NCBI GenBank assembly: GCA_003175695.1
Contig: PSRA01000058.1
Location: 1 to 64,000 of the forward strand
DNA from: Bacteroidota bacterium
GTDB taxonomy: Bacteria > Bacteroidota > Bacteroidia > Chitinophagales > Chitinophagaceae
Reading direction: 5' to 3'
Length of the DNA: 64,000 bases
The position numbers were made by a program, and so were the translations under genes. The notes beneath the pieces are model-generated. The model saw only the letters and a program-made list of their open reading frames with translations. It made no database searches and was not told where the DNA came from. The stretch's first letter is position 1, and each line of letters opens with the position of its first letter. Positions 28,871 through 37,865 of this stretch are shown here, piece after piece.

Positions 28871-29715
28871 AATGATTTTAATTGAAGGGCAACTTCTCTG
28901 CAAAAAGAATTTGTAAAGAACCTGCTGCCTTTAAGACTCATATGAGTCCGATCACAAAAGAATGTGGAATCAAGATCCAGTTTGTTGTTAAAATATTCCA
29001 GTTTTATCTTTTGCCTCAGGTAGCGCAAATTGGTATTGAATGCACTTGTATCCGCTCTGTGCCATTTTTTAAATTCCTCTGATTTTTCGATGGGGAAATT
29101 GACAAACAGGAAATGGGTCCCTTTTGACTGCCACGCGGCCGCAAGTTCTCGGAAGGAAGAAATATCCGTGGAATCTATCAAACCATTTCTTAATTGTTCC
29201 ACGGTTTTATTGGACACTATCACATTTGGGCGTCTGTCCGGAGAGTATGATTGGTACGCTGAATCCGGATTGATCAACATTCGAAACAGATAGAGATATT
29301 CATTTAAAAATGTTTCATTCAAGGCACGATATGATAACATGTTGGCTTCAACTACAACAATATCCGGTCGTAATTGATCCAATAATTTCATGTTGTCGGC
29401 GAAATTTGACAATGTGCCTCCACGCTTAAATAACTTTACCAGAACTATTGGCTTGCCTGAAATTTCCTTAACTCTTGATTCTATTTTTTCGCTGCTATCC
29501 AGTCCACACTCAACCAGCGAGGTGCCAATGACCAGCACAATGGGTCTGTCTTTGGCGTTAGCGAATTTCCCGGCTACGTACCTGGACTTTGATTCAAAAT
29601 CATATTTAGTTTGCGATCGCTCAAGATGGTTAAGGAGCGGTATCATCAAAAGAACGGCTACAGGCAGGAAAAACCAAATGGCGAGCGGTGGAAATATTTT
29701 CTGGAAATTATCCAT
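28867..29715 (-). CDS. DltD-like SGNH membrane protein
   Basis: This 282-residue protein has one N-terminal TM helix (about 11-27) and an extracytoplasmic SGNH-like domain. The GTSLVECGL segment supplies the nucleophile-type serine, and CDRTHMSLKGSRFF supplies the Asp-x-x-His pair. This mirrors the Ser and Asp/His of DltD, which completes acyl transfer to the envelope polymer. It overlaps the upstream ligase gene by 8 bases and the MBOAT gene by 4, so translation is coupled. An AlgX/J-like role is the alternative. The acceptor polymer in a Gram-negative host is unknown. Confidence 0.78.
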   Translation of the reverse strand: MDNFQKIFPPLAIWFFLPVAVLLMIPLLNHLERSQTKYDFESKSRYVAGKFANAKDRPIVLVIGTSLVECGLDSSEKIESRVKEISGKPIVLVKLFKRGGTLSNFADNMKLLDQLRPDIVVVEANMLSYRALNETFLNEYLYLFRMLINPDSAYQSYSPDRRPNVIVSNKTVEQLRNGLIDSTDISSFRELAAAWQSKGTHFLFVNFPIEKSEEFKKWHRADTSAFNTNLRYLRQKIKLEYFNNKLDLDSTFFCDRTHMSLKGSRFFTNSFCREVALQLKSL

Positions 29716-31522
29716 GCTTTTCTTTAATCAGTTCAGTTGCTCTGCGGAGGCTGTTCATCGTGATGACTTCGGCCGTACTGAACCGGATTCTGAAATGATG
29801 TTCAAGAGAAGTTATAAAACTAAGATGTGCCAAAGAATCCCAGCCTCCGACAGTTTGCGATGTATCCTGGATGGAAAGTTTCCAGGCCGGAATCTGGAAT
29901 GACTCTGCCGCTATTTTCAAAACATCTTCGGCCAATTGTCCGTTTACTGGATTTGGCTTCAGCGTTTCCTTTGATAACTGATCTTTCAAGGCATTTAATT
30001 GTACTTTACCAGATACTCCTTTTGGCAAAGCGTCAACTATATATATTCTCGCAGGGACTTTTTTCTCTTCGAGGAATTGGCGGCAGTGCTCCACAATTTC
30101 AAGGCTTGTAGCAGCATGCGCAGATTTTAACACGACAGCAGCAACAAGTTTTTCTCCGAAGACTTCATCAGGCATACCAAGAACGCAGGATTCGGATATA
30201 GCCGGATGCTTTAGCAGGCATTCAGTAACCTCCTCTGGCTGAATATTGATTCCGCCGCAAATAACCAGGTTTTTCTTTCGCCCTTTAATAAGAACAAATC
30301 CGTTCTCATCTTGTAAAGCCAGGTCCCCGGTATAAAACCATGCGTCGTTTATTGCTTCGGTGGTTCTTATCGGATCATCCCAATAATTTTTCATGATATG
30401 CTCACCATTCAAACATAATTCTCCAATTTCTCCCTTTCCAACATCCACTCCTGTTTCATTTATGATTCGAATATTGCAATCGACTGGTTTACCAACTGTA
30501 TATTTTCGATATGTGCCAGGAAAGGGGCCGCAAAACAAACTTCCGGCTACTGTTTCTGTAAGTCCATAAATATTGCAGACCCCAACTTTGAAGATCGACT
30601 CAAATTGATCCCAAACTGGGGCATCCAAATGCGCAGAAACTGAGAGAATTGCTTTGAATTCGGGATACTGAAAACTGTCTTCGTAGTTATCTGAAAACTG
30701 AGTGAACAGGTTCAGCATAGCGGGCACAGCAAAAAAATGAGTGATGCTATTCGCAAAACAATAGTCGAGTAAAAACGGGATCTTTTCAATTGTAAAGCGA
30801 AATGGATTATGCCACGTGCACCCCACATAGGCAGATAATAATGGGCCCTGGATGCATCCGTCCGCATGGCACAACATAAGTTGGTTTAACAAGGCACTGT
30901 CAGGATTCAGATCATAGACCTTTTTCAAAGTAGCTAAATGTGCAGCCAAATTTCCGTGCGTAATAGCAACTCCCTTTGAATCGGCTGTGGTGCCCGAAGT
31001 AAAAATTATATATGCATATACGCTAGAAGGACGCGATTCAGGAATAGATGCCGCCGGGTTTGCTTTCTCAAGCAGAGAAAGATAATCATTGGAAGGTTGC
31101 TCTGTTTTTTGTTTTTGAAGAAATTTTGAAAGGATGCCTCCAGTAGACGCCGCATTTTTCCGATAAGACAAAACAGTAGTGGATTCGGTTGATAAAATCT
31201 TCCAATTTTCCAATGCGGTAATATCTGCAATCAGGCATTTCGGAGAAGTGCGCCTCAGGATGCTCGCGGCTCTCGGTTCTTTCGACTCCGGGTCAGCTAT
31301 CACAGCAGTTATACCGTTTGCCAAAGCAGCAAGAAAAAGAGCGCTCATTTCACTTTCATCAGAAACCGCCAGCATAATCCGATCTCCCTGGCGGATGTTG
31401 AGCGATTCAAAAAGTCCCGAAATTTTTTTGATCTTTTCCTGCAGCCATTGATAGGAATAGCTTTTATTTTCAGTCTGAAGGAAAATTTTTGTGGACGATT
31501 GAGAAAAGAGGTTTTGCAGCAT
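29708..31522 (-). CDS. Adenylation enzyme fused to carrier domain (DltA-DltC-like)
   Basis: This 604-residue protein combines an ANL adenylation domain (about 1-510) and a phosphopantetheine carrier domain (about 525-604). The adenylation core motifs are IFTSGTTADSKGVAITH (A3), NIYGLTETVAGS (A5), WFYTGDLALQDENGFVLIKGR (A7-A8 region) and PKGVSGK (A10 lysine). The carrier motif is GGWDSLAHL with attachment serine near 563. It would activate an acid with ATP and load it on its own carrier, replacing separate DltA and DltC. The A4 region lacks the Asp usual in amino-acid-activating domains, so a fatty or aryl acid is more likely than D-alanine. Operon position supports supply to the MBOAT. Confidence 0.82.
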   Translation of the reverse strand: MLQNLFSQSSTKIFLQTENKSYSYQWLQEKIKKISGLFESLNIRQGDRIMLAVSDESEMSALFLAALANGITAVIADPESKEPRAASILRRTSPKCLIADITALENWKILSTESTTVLSYRKNAASTGGILSKFLQKQKTEQPSNDYLSLLEKANPAASIPESRPSSVYAYIIFTSGTTADSKGVAITHGNLAAHLATLKKVYDLNPDSALLNQLMLCHADGCIQGPLLSAYVGCTWHNPFRFTIEKIPFLLDYCFANSITHFFAVPAMLNLFTQFSDNYEDSFQYPEFKAILSVSAHLDAPVWDQFESIFKVGVCNIYGLTETVAGSLFCGPFPGTYRKYTVGKPVDCNIRIINETGVDVGKGEIGELCLNGEHIMKNYWDDPIRTTEAINDAWFYTGDLALQDENGFVLIKGRKKNLVICGGINIQPEEVTECLLKHPAISESCVLGMPDEVFGEKLVAAVVLKSAHAATSLEIVEHCRQFLEEKKVPARIYIVDALPKGVSGKVQLNALKDQLSKETLKPNPVNGQLAEDVLKIAAESFQIPAWKLSIQDTSQTVGGWDSLAHLSFITSLEHHFRIRFSTAEVITMNSLRRATELIKEKHG

Positions 31523-31531
31523 AAATTAGAT

Positions 31532-34357
31532 TCATTTTATCACCTGAGAATAATTCTCAAGCAACTGTTTTCGTAATACTTTGTTGTGATTTCCCCGCGG
31601 AATCTGGTCCACAGTTTCAATTCTTGCAGGTACTGCGTAAGAGCCAATATTTTCAATCAATTTCCTCCTGATATCCAGCACTACATCTTTTGAGTTTTCA
31701 ATTTGCGAAGGAATAATAAATATGATGATCGATTCTTTTTCCTCATGCATGGCACATACTGCCCAATCAGATAATTCAGGAATTTGTTCCATCACCTCCT
31801 CTATTGCAGCGAGTTCGATCCTTTGACCTGAAGGCAATTTGACGACGTCAGAAATCCTTCCGTAAAGGCTAATACTTCCATCTTGATTTTGCATGGCGAT
31901 ATCCTTTGTATGAAACCATCCGTTTACGAGGCTGGCCTTAGTGGCTTTTTCGTTTTGGAAATATCCGGCAAAAACGCCAGCACCATATATGCAAAGCTCT
32001 CCTCTGGTACCAGGGGCAGCGTCATTTCCATTTTCATCAATGATCCTTATCAAACAGTCGACGGGAACACCAATACTTCTTTCATCGGATGATTGAAAGC
32101 CGGGGGGTTCCGCTATGCAAATACCTGTTGTTTCCGAAAGTCCATAATAATTTTGCAGGTGATTGCCGGTTTGTTGCTGCCATTTCAATCTAGTATCGCG
32201 TGACAGTTGGTTGCCAGTTGATAATGCCAGTCTAACATGACTTAAGGGAGAAAATTTTTCCTGTCTCTTCTCAACAACCAACAATTGCTTGAAAAAAAGT
32301 GGATTAGCTGTTAGAATTGTCACTCTTTCTCTGGCAATTGTTTCAAAATGCGAATGAATGTCTGCTCCCTTTGAAGGAATAATGCAACACGCGCCCGATT
32401 CTGCGATAGCAACAGTGGCATGTCTTAAGCCACTCATGCTCTCCAAACCTCCTAATGCGAAATACCGATCTTTTGTTTCCCATTGATAAGTTTCCGTCAT
32501 GGCCCGACCCGAGTGAATTAATTTCTCATGTGAGACGGGAATTCCTTTCGGGTCATCGGTTGATCCGGTTGTCCAAAGTATCACAGCAACATCTTCAGGA
32601 TCGGGATTTTGACAATATTTCGGACTACTACTTTTTTCATTGTTGCACGAGAAAGTCAACCATGAGTCAAAAGAGTATTCAGATTGATAGGCTGGATCAA
32701 AAGGACTATCGAACATAATTTCTTTCAGGAAAGGCAGGTCATCAATCGCATCAAATCGTGAGGGATCGACAAACGCCATGGAAGGTTTGACCAAATGGAT
32801 GTAATTCCGGATCTGTCGGTCCGATTCCTTTGGAGAAACAGGAACGATGATCATTCCAAGACTAACGGCAGCCCAAAAGAGCAGTATCAATTCAGGTTGC
32901 ATTTCTCCACAGACGAATATCTTGTCTCCCTTGCGCAAACCTTCGCTCAATAAGGCTTTTTTCAGAAGTTCGATTATTTCATCAGCTTGTGAGAATGTGA
33001 GTGATTCTTCTTCTGTTTTAGTGAGAAGTTGTTCGGAATAAGATAAAACTGCATCCTTCCAAAAAGATGACAGATTTTTTTCCTTCTTTTCTAACACATA
33101 TTTCTGATGACCTAATAATGTTTGTAGCCTAAATCCGGCTTCATCGACTGGTACCACCTGCGCCAGCTCAAGATCGAAAGCAGTCTCCAGGATTCTCTGC
33201 ATACCTGTTTTCGAAATACCCGTTTTCTCCCTTATTTCTTTCAACGTATATCCATGCCTGGCCCAATACAAAACTTCAATCAGGCCTCTGTCAATTTTTT
33301 GTCCAATGCTGGTTTTGATAATGTTCAGATAAACCTGGTGTCTTTCCAGCAGCTCATCAATGAGCGGCCCATACAGACTGGTGTTATAAGAAATTGTAAG
33401 TTCAATTTCATCTGCGCTGAGTAGAGGATTCTGCAGTAAATACATATTTTCCCAGTCCTGTTCATGGCCGCGCCACGGTTCCAGGAAAACTTCTTTTTTG
33501 CCAGGCAGCCAGGCAACACATGAATTATAATCTGTATGATTGGGCTCTGAAACCAATGGTTTTTTCTTTTCCGCGCCATGGTCATTCCAGTAAAATGTTG
33601 AAGGTTCGGAGAGAATGTAACCACATCTTCCTGTAATCTGTTCAAGTTGGGCGAACAAGAACGCATATTCCTTACCGTGAAGTTGTCTCATGCCCCTTTC
33701 AAAGAACGGCTCTGGTTTACTATTGGTAAGATGAACATGCGGAAAAATGATTGGTGCCGAAGCCCTGGCTATACGATGCAGATCGGCGAGAAGTTCAGGT
33801 TGATGAAATTGGTGAAGCAAATCCATTCCGACGATAGCAGCTGCCATTCCATTCTCGAATGGCAGGGGTCTCATGAAATCAGCGAAAACAACGGTATGAT
33901 TTTGTCGTCTTTCAGGCGACATCCAATAATCGAAACCTTTATATCCCAGGATGTCCTTGTCTCCTTCCCATACAGTGATAATCTTTTGTTCCGGGAACCA
34001 CCCCGCCAGCATGCTTGCCATCCAACCGCTTCGGTCCCAAAGATTAAGTATGGTATCAACAGGTTGCAGTTGTTCCCTGATATAATTAACGAAAGGAAAT
34101 AGAGCTTTGAACGCCTCATTGAACGGTTGATAGCAGGCATAAAGATCCAGCATGGGGTGCCTTCCTTTTTGGCGGAGGAATCGTTTGTATTTAGACTTAT
34201 TTCTTAAAAGATTATCCTGCAGCTCCGCCAGTTCCTCCTTATGATGATCCGGAAGTATTAAGTCCTTTTTATTCCCAAAATGCAAGTGGCCGATATAGGG
34301 ATAGGAATAACATTGTTGAGGTATAGCTTTCCACCCAGCTTGTTCCATGACAATCAA
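31532..34357 (-). CDS. Methyltransferase-like/adenylation fusion enzyme
   Basis: This 941-residue protein is a fusion. Residues about 90-260 look like a class I methyltransferase fold, but the SAM loop reads ILNLWDRSGWMA instead of a glycine-rich motif, so it may not bind SAM. Residues about 345-400 resemble a winged helix (YTLKEIREKTGISKTGMQR). Residues about 430-941 are an ANL adenylation domain with WTTGSTDDPKGIPVSH, NYYGLSETTG, YGRISDVVKLPSGQRIE and the A10 lysine in RGNHNKVL. No carrier domain is fused. It is the first gene of the dlt-like operon, 9 bases before the next, and may activate a second acid for the same carrier. Confidence 0.78.
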   Translation of the reverse strand: MIVMEQAGWKAIPQQCYSYPYIGHLHFGNKKDLILPDHHKEELAELQDNLLRNKSKYKRFLRQKGRHPMLDLYACYQPFNEAFKALFPFVNYIREQLQPVDTILNLWDRSGWMASMLAGWFPEQKIITVWEGDKDILGYKGFDYWMSPERRQNHTVVFADFMRPLPFENGMAAAIVGMDLLHQFHQPELLADLHRIARASAPIIFPHVHLTNSKPEPFFERGMRQLHGKEYAFLFAQLEQITGRCGYILSEPSTFYWNDHGAEKKKPLVSEPNHTDYNSCVAWLPGKKEVFLEPWRGHEQDWENMYLLQNPLLSADEIELTISYNTSLYGPLIDELLERHQVYLNIIKTSIGQKIDRGLIEVLYWARHGYTLKEIREKTGISKTGMQRILETAFDLELAQVVPVDEAGFRLQTLLGHQKYVLEKKEKNLSSFWKDAVLSYSEQLLTKTEEESLTFSQADEIIELLKKALLSEGLRKGDKIFVCGEMQPELILLFWAAVSLGMIIVPVSPKESDRQIRNYIHLVKPSMAFVDPSRFDAIDDLPFLKEIMFDSPFDPAYQSEYSFDSWLTFSCNNEKSSSPKYCQNPDPEDVAVILWTTGSTDDPKGIPVSHEKLIHSGRAMTETYQWETKDRYFALGGLESMSGLRHATVAIAESGACCIIPSKGADIHSHFETIARERVTILTANPLFFKQLLVVEKRQEKFSPLSHVRLALSTGNQLSRDTRLKWQQQTGNHLQNYYGLSETTGICIAEPPGFQSSDERSIGVPVDCLIRIIDENGNDAAPGTRGELCIYGAGVFAGYFQNEKATKASLVNGWFHTKDIAMQNQDGSISLYGRISDVVKLPSGQRIELAAIEEVMEQIPELSDWAVCAMHEEKESIIIFIIPSQIENSKDVVLDIRRKLIENIGSYAVPARIETVDQIPRGNHNKVLRKQLLENYSQVIK

Positions 34358-34510
34358 TTATATCTGTTGTTAAAGTATCAGGAAATCGAAAATTCAACGA
34401 GGAAATTGGATTAGGCTGGCAACAAATAAAGAGGTCAAAATCAGTAAGTGAGAATAAAAATATAAAGAAAAAGTGGAGTTTGCAAGGGGGTCAGAGAAAG
34501 GTCAATCAAA

Positions 34511-34543
34511 GGGCGGAGAGCGTCTCAGCCTCGCTCTCCGCCC
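34511..34543. repeat. Dispersed GAGCGGAGAGC-type hairpin, copy 3
   Basis: A perfect 12-bp stem (34511-34522 with 34532-34543) carries ggcggagagcg and a 9-base loop related to the other copies. It lies between ligD and the start of the dlt-like operon and is likely the ligD terminator. Confidence 0.7.
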
Positions 34544-34567
34544 CTGTTTAGCCGATCTTCCCAGTAG

Positions 34568-36652
34568 TCATTTCTTCATAGAACTCAAACTTGCTACCGC
34601 CTTTTTCATGTTTATCCCTGTTCCCAACACCGGCCTGAATATATCTCCCAGGTCACGTAAGCGCTGCACCGCGTTGTGAATCGTGAAATCCTGGATCGAC
34701 AGCCCCTTTTTAACCTCCTTCCATTGTAAAGGCATGGATACCGGTGCTCCTGGCTTTGGGCGTAAGGAATATGCGCAAGCCAGCGTAGCCTGTGGCCGGT
34801 TCTGCAAGAAATCAATATAGATTTTTCGTTTGCGCCTGGACGTTTGCCGTTCTATGCTTGTGAATTCAGGCAATTCTTCGTGAACGAGGGTCGCAATCAA
34901 TCGCCCGAATTCCCTGGAATCTTCATAAGCATATTTTGCACCGAGTGGGATATAAATATGTAATCCTGTTGAACCTGAAGTTTTGCAATAAGAAGGTATA
35001 GACGCGTCGTCCAAAACGCGATGAACGACTCGAGCCGTTTCTATCACCTGGCTAAAATCATTATTGTCGGGATCTAGATCGATGATGCACCAATCTGGAT
35101 TATCAGGTTTGCTAACACGGCTGCTCCAGGGATTGATTTCAATACATCCTAATGAAGCCATATACAGTAAACTGGCCTCATCAGTGGGGACAAGAAAATT
35201 TTTGTCCTCGTTATCTGTTTCGCTGTGATAAGGAAATGTCGCAACCCACCCAGGAACTTTTCCAGTTACGTTCTTTTGATAAAAACTTGCACCAAGTATA
35301 CCATTTGGAAAGCGGTTCAGAGATTGTGGACGATCTTTAATATAAGGAAGAATGAAGGGGGCGACCTGGTAATAATAATTCAACATATCACGCTTCGAAA
35401 TTTTCTCTTTTGGCCAATAGATCTTGTTCAGGTTACTGAATTTGAGGGAGTGGCCATTGACGATCCTTTGTTGGGTTGCTTCGGTGGGATTTAGGAAAGT
35501 TTGTCGATCCTGCTGAGTGTTGGGTTTGATCATTTTTTCCCTGCTCAAAAAATCTTTTTCTCCAATTATATTTTCCGGATGAACCACCCTTTCACTTTTG
35601 ACTTCCTTGGGCGACTTATCTTCTCGCAAACCTTCAAAAGAAGGATGACGCATCACACCGTCGCTTGTGATTTCTGCATAGGAAACTTCACATACAATTT
35701 CAGGTTTGAGCCAATATACATCGGCCGGAGGTGGATTGGGTCTGAATCGTGAAGGTTTATTGACATCGGGTTTTATTTCAAACGGACATTTTTTCGAAAG
35801 CAATGGGGCAAATTTCTCCAAAAGTTTTTTTTGCAACCCCGTAGAAAATCCGGTGCCGACTTTGCCAATGTATTGAAGGACTTTGCCATTGTAAACTCCG
35901 ACTAACAATGAACTAAATCCTTTATTAGTGCCTTCATTAATTGTGTACCCGCCAATCACCACTTCCTGGCGTTTACTTATTTTTATTTTTAGCCAATCTT
36001 TTGATCGAATACCAGGCAAATAGATGGAAGAGTCCTTTTTAGCCATAATTCCTTCGAGGCCGTGAGTCTCGGCAGCACGAAAAAATTCATTGTAATCATT
36101 TTCAAATGCGTGGCTGATGAGGACCTGCGCCGTGGGTCTTAAAACTTTCCTTAAGATATTTCTTCGTGCATTCAAAGGCGCATCAGTCAGTTGATAGCCC
36201 TCGTACCAAAGAATATCGAACACATAATATTGCAAGACTCCATCTGCTTCACTCCTCCAATTTTGCAAATCGCCGAAATTGGATACACCATTTTTTCCTG
36301 CCACAATAATTTCGCCATCTAGAATCGCATTCAAAGAGGTCTTTTGTAACGCATTTTGAATTGGATAAAATTTGTCTCCGAACTCTTTATTATTTCTCGA
36401 CTTGATTTTTACATTACCATTAAGAAGATAGGCAATTGCCCGGTAACCATCCCATTTTACCTCGTAAGTCCATCCTTTTTCATCAAAGGGCTTATCAATT
36501 AGAGTCGCCAGCATGGGCGGAATTAACTTAGGAAACGCAACCCTTTTGGATCCAGCGGGCAATTTTATCTTTTTAATATGTCCATGCTTTTTATGGTGAC
36601 CCTCTTTGTGGCTCTTTCTTTTATCTCCTGGTTTGGTTTTAACTAACACCAT
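34568..36652 (-). CDS. ligD: DNA ligase D (ligase and polymerase domains)
   Basis: LigD repairs double-strand breaks by non-homologous end joining, with Ku. The 694-residue protein has an ATP-dependent ligase domain (about 40-335; nucleotidyl lysine K66 in YEVKWDGYRA, then ILDGEIIV) and a LigD-type polymerase/primase domain (about 400-680; catalytic IDLDPD, KTSGSTGLHIYIP). The 3'-phosphoesterase domain often found in LigD is absent. Only a lysine/histidine-rich segment (about 1-30) precedes the ligase domain. No ku gene lies in this window. The gene is monocistronic. Confidence 0.93.
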   Translation of the reverse strand: MVLVKTKPGDKRKSHKEGHHKKHGHIKKIKLPAGSKRVAFPKLIPPMLATLIDKPFDEKGWTYEVKWDGYRAIAYLLNGNVKIKSRNNKEFGDKFYPIQNALQKTSLNAILDGEIIVAGKNGVSNFGDLQNWRSEADGVLQYYVFDILWYEGYQLTDAPLNARRNILRKVLRPTAQVLISHAFENDYNEFFRAAETHGLEGIMAKKDSSIYLPGIRSKDWLKIKISKRQEVVIGGYTINEGTNKGFSSLLVGVYNGKVLQYIGKVGTGFSTGLQKKLLEKFAPLLSKKCPFEIKPDVNKPSRFRPNPPPADVYWLKPEIVCEVSYAEITSDGVMRHPSFEGLREDKSPKEVKSERVVHPENIIGEKDFLSREKMIKPNTQQDRQTFLNPTEATQQRIVNGHSLKFSNLNKIYWPKEKISKRDMLNYYYQVAPFILPYIKDRPQSLNRFPNGILGASFYQKNVTGKVPGWVATFPYHSETDNEDKNFLVPTDEASLLYMASLGCIEINPWSSRVSKPDNPDWCIIDLDPDNNDFSQVIETARVVHRVLDDASIPSYCKTSGSTGLHIYIPLGAKYAYEDSREFGRLIATLVHEELPEFTSIERQTSRRKRKIYIDFLQNRPQATLACAYSLRPKPGAPVSMPLQWKEVKKGLSIQDFTIHNAVQRLRDLGDIFRPVLGTGINMKKAVASLSSMKK

Positions 36653-36892
36653 GTCGAAGTTAATTTCTTACCCTACTACAGACCATCCAAATCCAGGCCA
36701 ATCGAAGATCGGGTTCTCTTTTTGGTGAGTTTATAAGAAATTTGCCATACCGCGACTCATTTGCATGGATGATTGTTTTTGCTTTGGTGAGCAGATTGAT
36801 CGAGTCGCCCGGATTTCAAATTCGAATAAATTTCGGAGGCATATGTTCATCCGGATAGTCACAAAAATGTATTTTAATAAAATTCAAAATTT

Positions 36893-37303
36893 ATGAGCGT
36901 CTCAAAAAATCAATCGACAATTTTTCCTAAAGGAGAGCCCGCCCCCGCCGACTATTTTGTCGGTAAAGCATGGGTAAAATTCCTGGTCCAGAGTGATGAC
37001 ACATTTAACACATCAATCGGAAATGTCGTATTCGAGCCAGGAGCAAGAAACAATTGGCATAAACACGGCGGGGGACAGATACTCATTGTTACGGATGGAG
37101 AAGGCTATTACCAGGAAAAGGGAAAGCCCATTCAAATAATTAGAAAGGGCGACGTCATCAAAATTTTGCCAGGAGTAAAACATTGGCATGGCGCTTCACG
37201 CGACCACGAGATGACGCATATTGCAGTGAACACCAACACGCAAAAAGGAATCGTGGAATGGCTGGAACAGGTTACCGACGAAGAATATAATGCGCTAAAA
37301 TAA
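36893..37303 (+). CDS. Cupin domain protein
   Basis: This 136-residue protein is a single cupin. Motif 1 reads NNWHKHGGGQILIVTDGEG, and motif 2 reads GDVIKILPGVKHWHGAS, with HMTHIAVN-like strand afterwards. The WH-H-GG-Q-L pattern resembles small metal-dependent cupins such as bacterial hydroxynitrile-lyase-like proteins. It is cytosolic. A secreted monooxygenase gene follows 67 bases downstream on the same strand. The substrate is unknown. Confidence 0.85.
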   Translation: MSVSKNQSTIFPKGEPAPADYFVGKAWVKFLVQSDDTFNTSIGNVVFEPGARNNWHKHGGGQILIVTDGEGYYQEKGKPIQIIRKGDVIKILPGVKHWHGASRDHEMTHIAVNTNTQKGIVEWLEQVTDEEYNALK

Positions 37304-37370
37304 TTGATCAATCCAATTACTTCCAACTCTAGCGATTTCGACCCGATTTGACTAATTAAATTGTTTAAGA

Positions 37371-37781
37371 ATGAATGTCAGCATCTTAAAAAGAAAATGT
37401 TTTTTATTTCCTGGCAGCGTTTTATTAACGATCATGTTTATGGGAAATGTTTCAGCGCAAGAGAAATCGCACTATATGCGAATCGCAAAAATTGTTGTAG
37501 ACTCCGCTCAACTGGAAAACTATAAGTCAGCCTTGAGAGAAGGTATGTCCGCTGCCGTGAGTAACGAGCCGGGCGTTCTTAGTTTGTACGCCGTGTTTGA
37601 CAAGCAGCATCCTACCCATATTACAATCTTTGAGACCTATGCAGATGTGAATGCTTACCAGTCTCATATCCAGACTCCGCATTTCAAAAAATATAAAAGC
37701 ACAGTGGAGCAGATGGTAAAATCCCTTGAATTGACGGATGTGATTCCAATTGCGCTTGAAGGAAAGAAAGAGGCTAAATAA
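37371..37781 (+). CDS. Secreted antibiotic-biosynthesis-monooxygenase (ABM) domain protein
   Basis: The 136-residue protein has a signal peptide (cleavage near VSAQ) and one ABM ferredoxin-like domain. The family pattern is visible: MRIAKIVVDSAQLENYKSAL, then EPGVLSLYAVFDKQHPTHITIFETYADVNAY and a C-terminal HF-KYK-TVEQMVKSLEL helix (only the pattern is quoted). Such domains act as cofactor-free oxygenases of quinols or as YgiN-like quinol monooxygenases. Export to the periplasm is notable. It is probably co-transcribed with the cupin gene. Confidence 0.82.
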   Translation: MNVSILKRKCFLFPGSVLLTIMFMGNVSAQEKSHYMRIAKIVVDSAQLENYKSALREGMSAAVSNEPGVLSLYAVFDKQHPTHITIFETYADVNAYQSHIQTPHFKKYKSTVEQMVKSLELTDVIPIALEGKKEAK

Positions 37782-37783
37782 AA

Positions 37784-37850
37784 GTAAGAGCGGAGAAACA
37801 ATGCGTAGAGCTGAGGGCAGTCGCGCACCGCTCTATTCTTCTGCTCTTAC
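37784..37850. repeat. Dispersed GAGCGGAGAGC-type hairpin, copy 4
   Basis: The arms gtaagagc (37784-37791) and gctcttac (37843-37850) are complementary. The inside holds degenerate gagcggag and ccgctcta units. It lies between convergent genes. Confidence 0.55.
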
Positions 37851-37865
37851 GGTGCGAGGAGCCTT

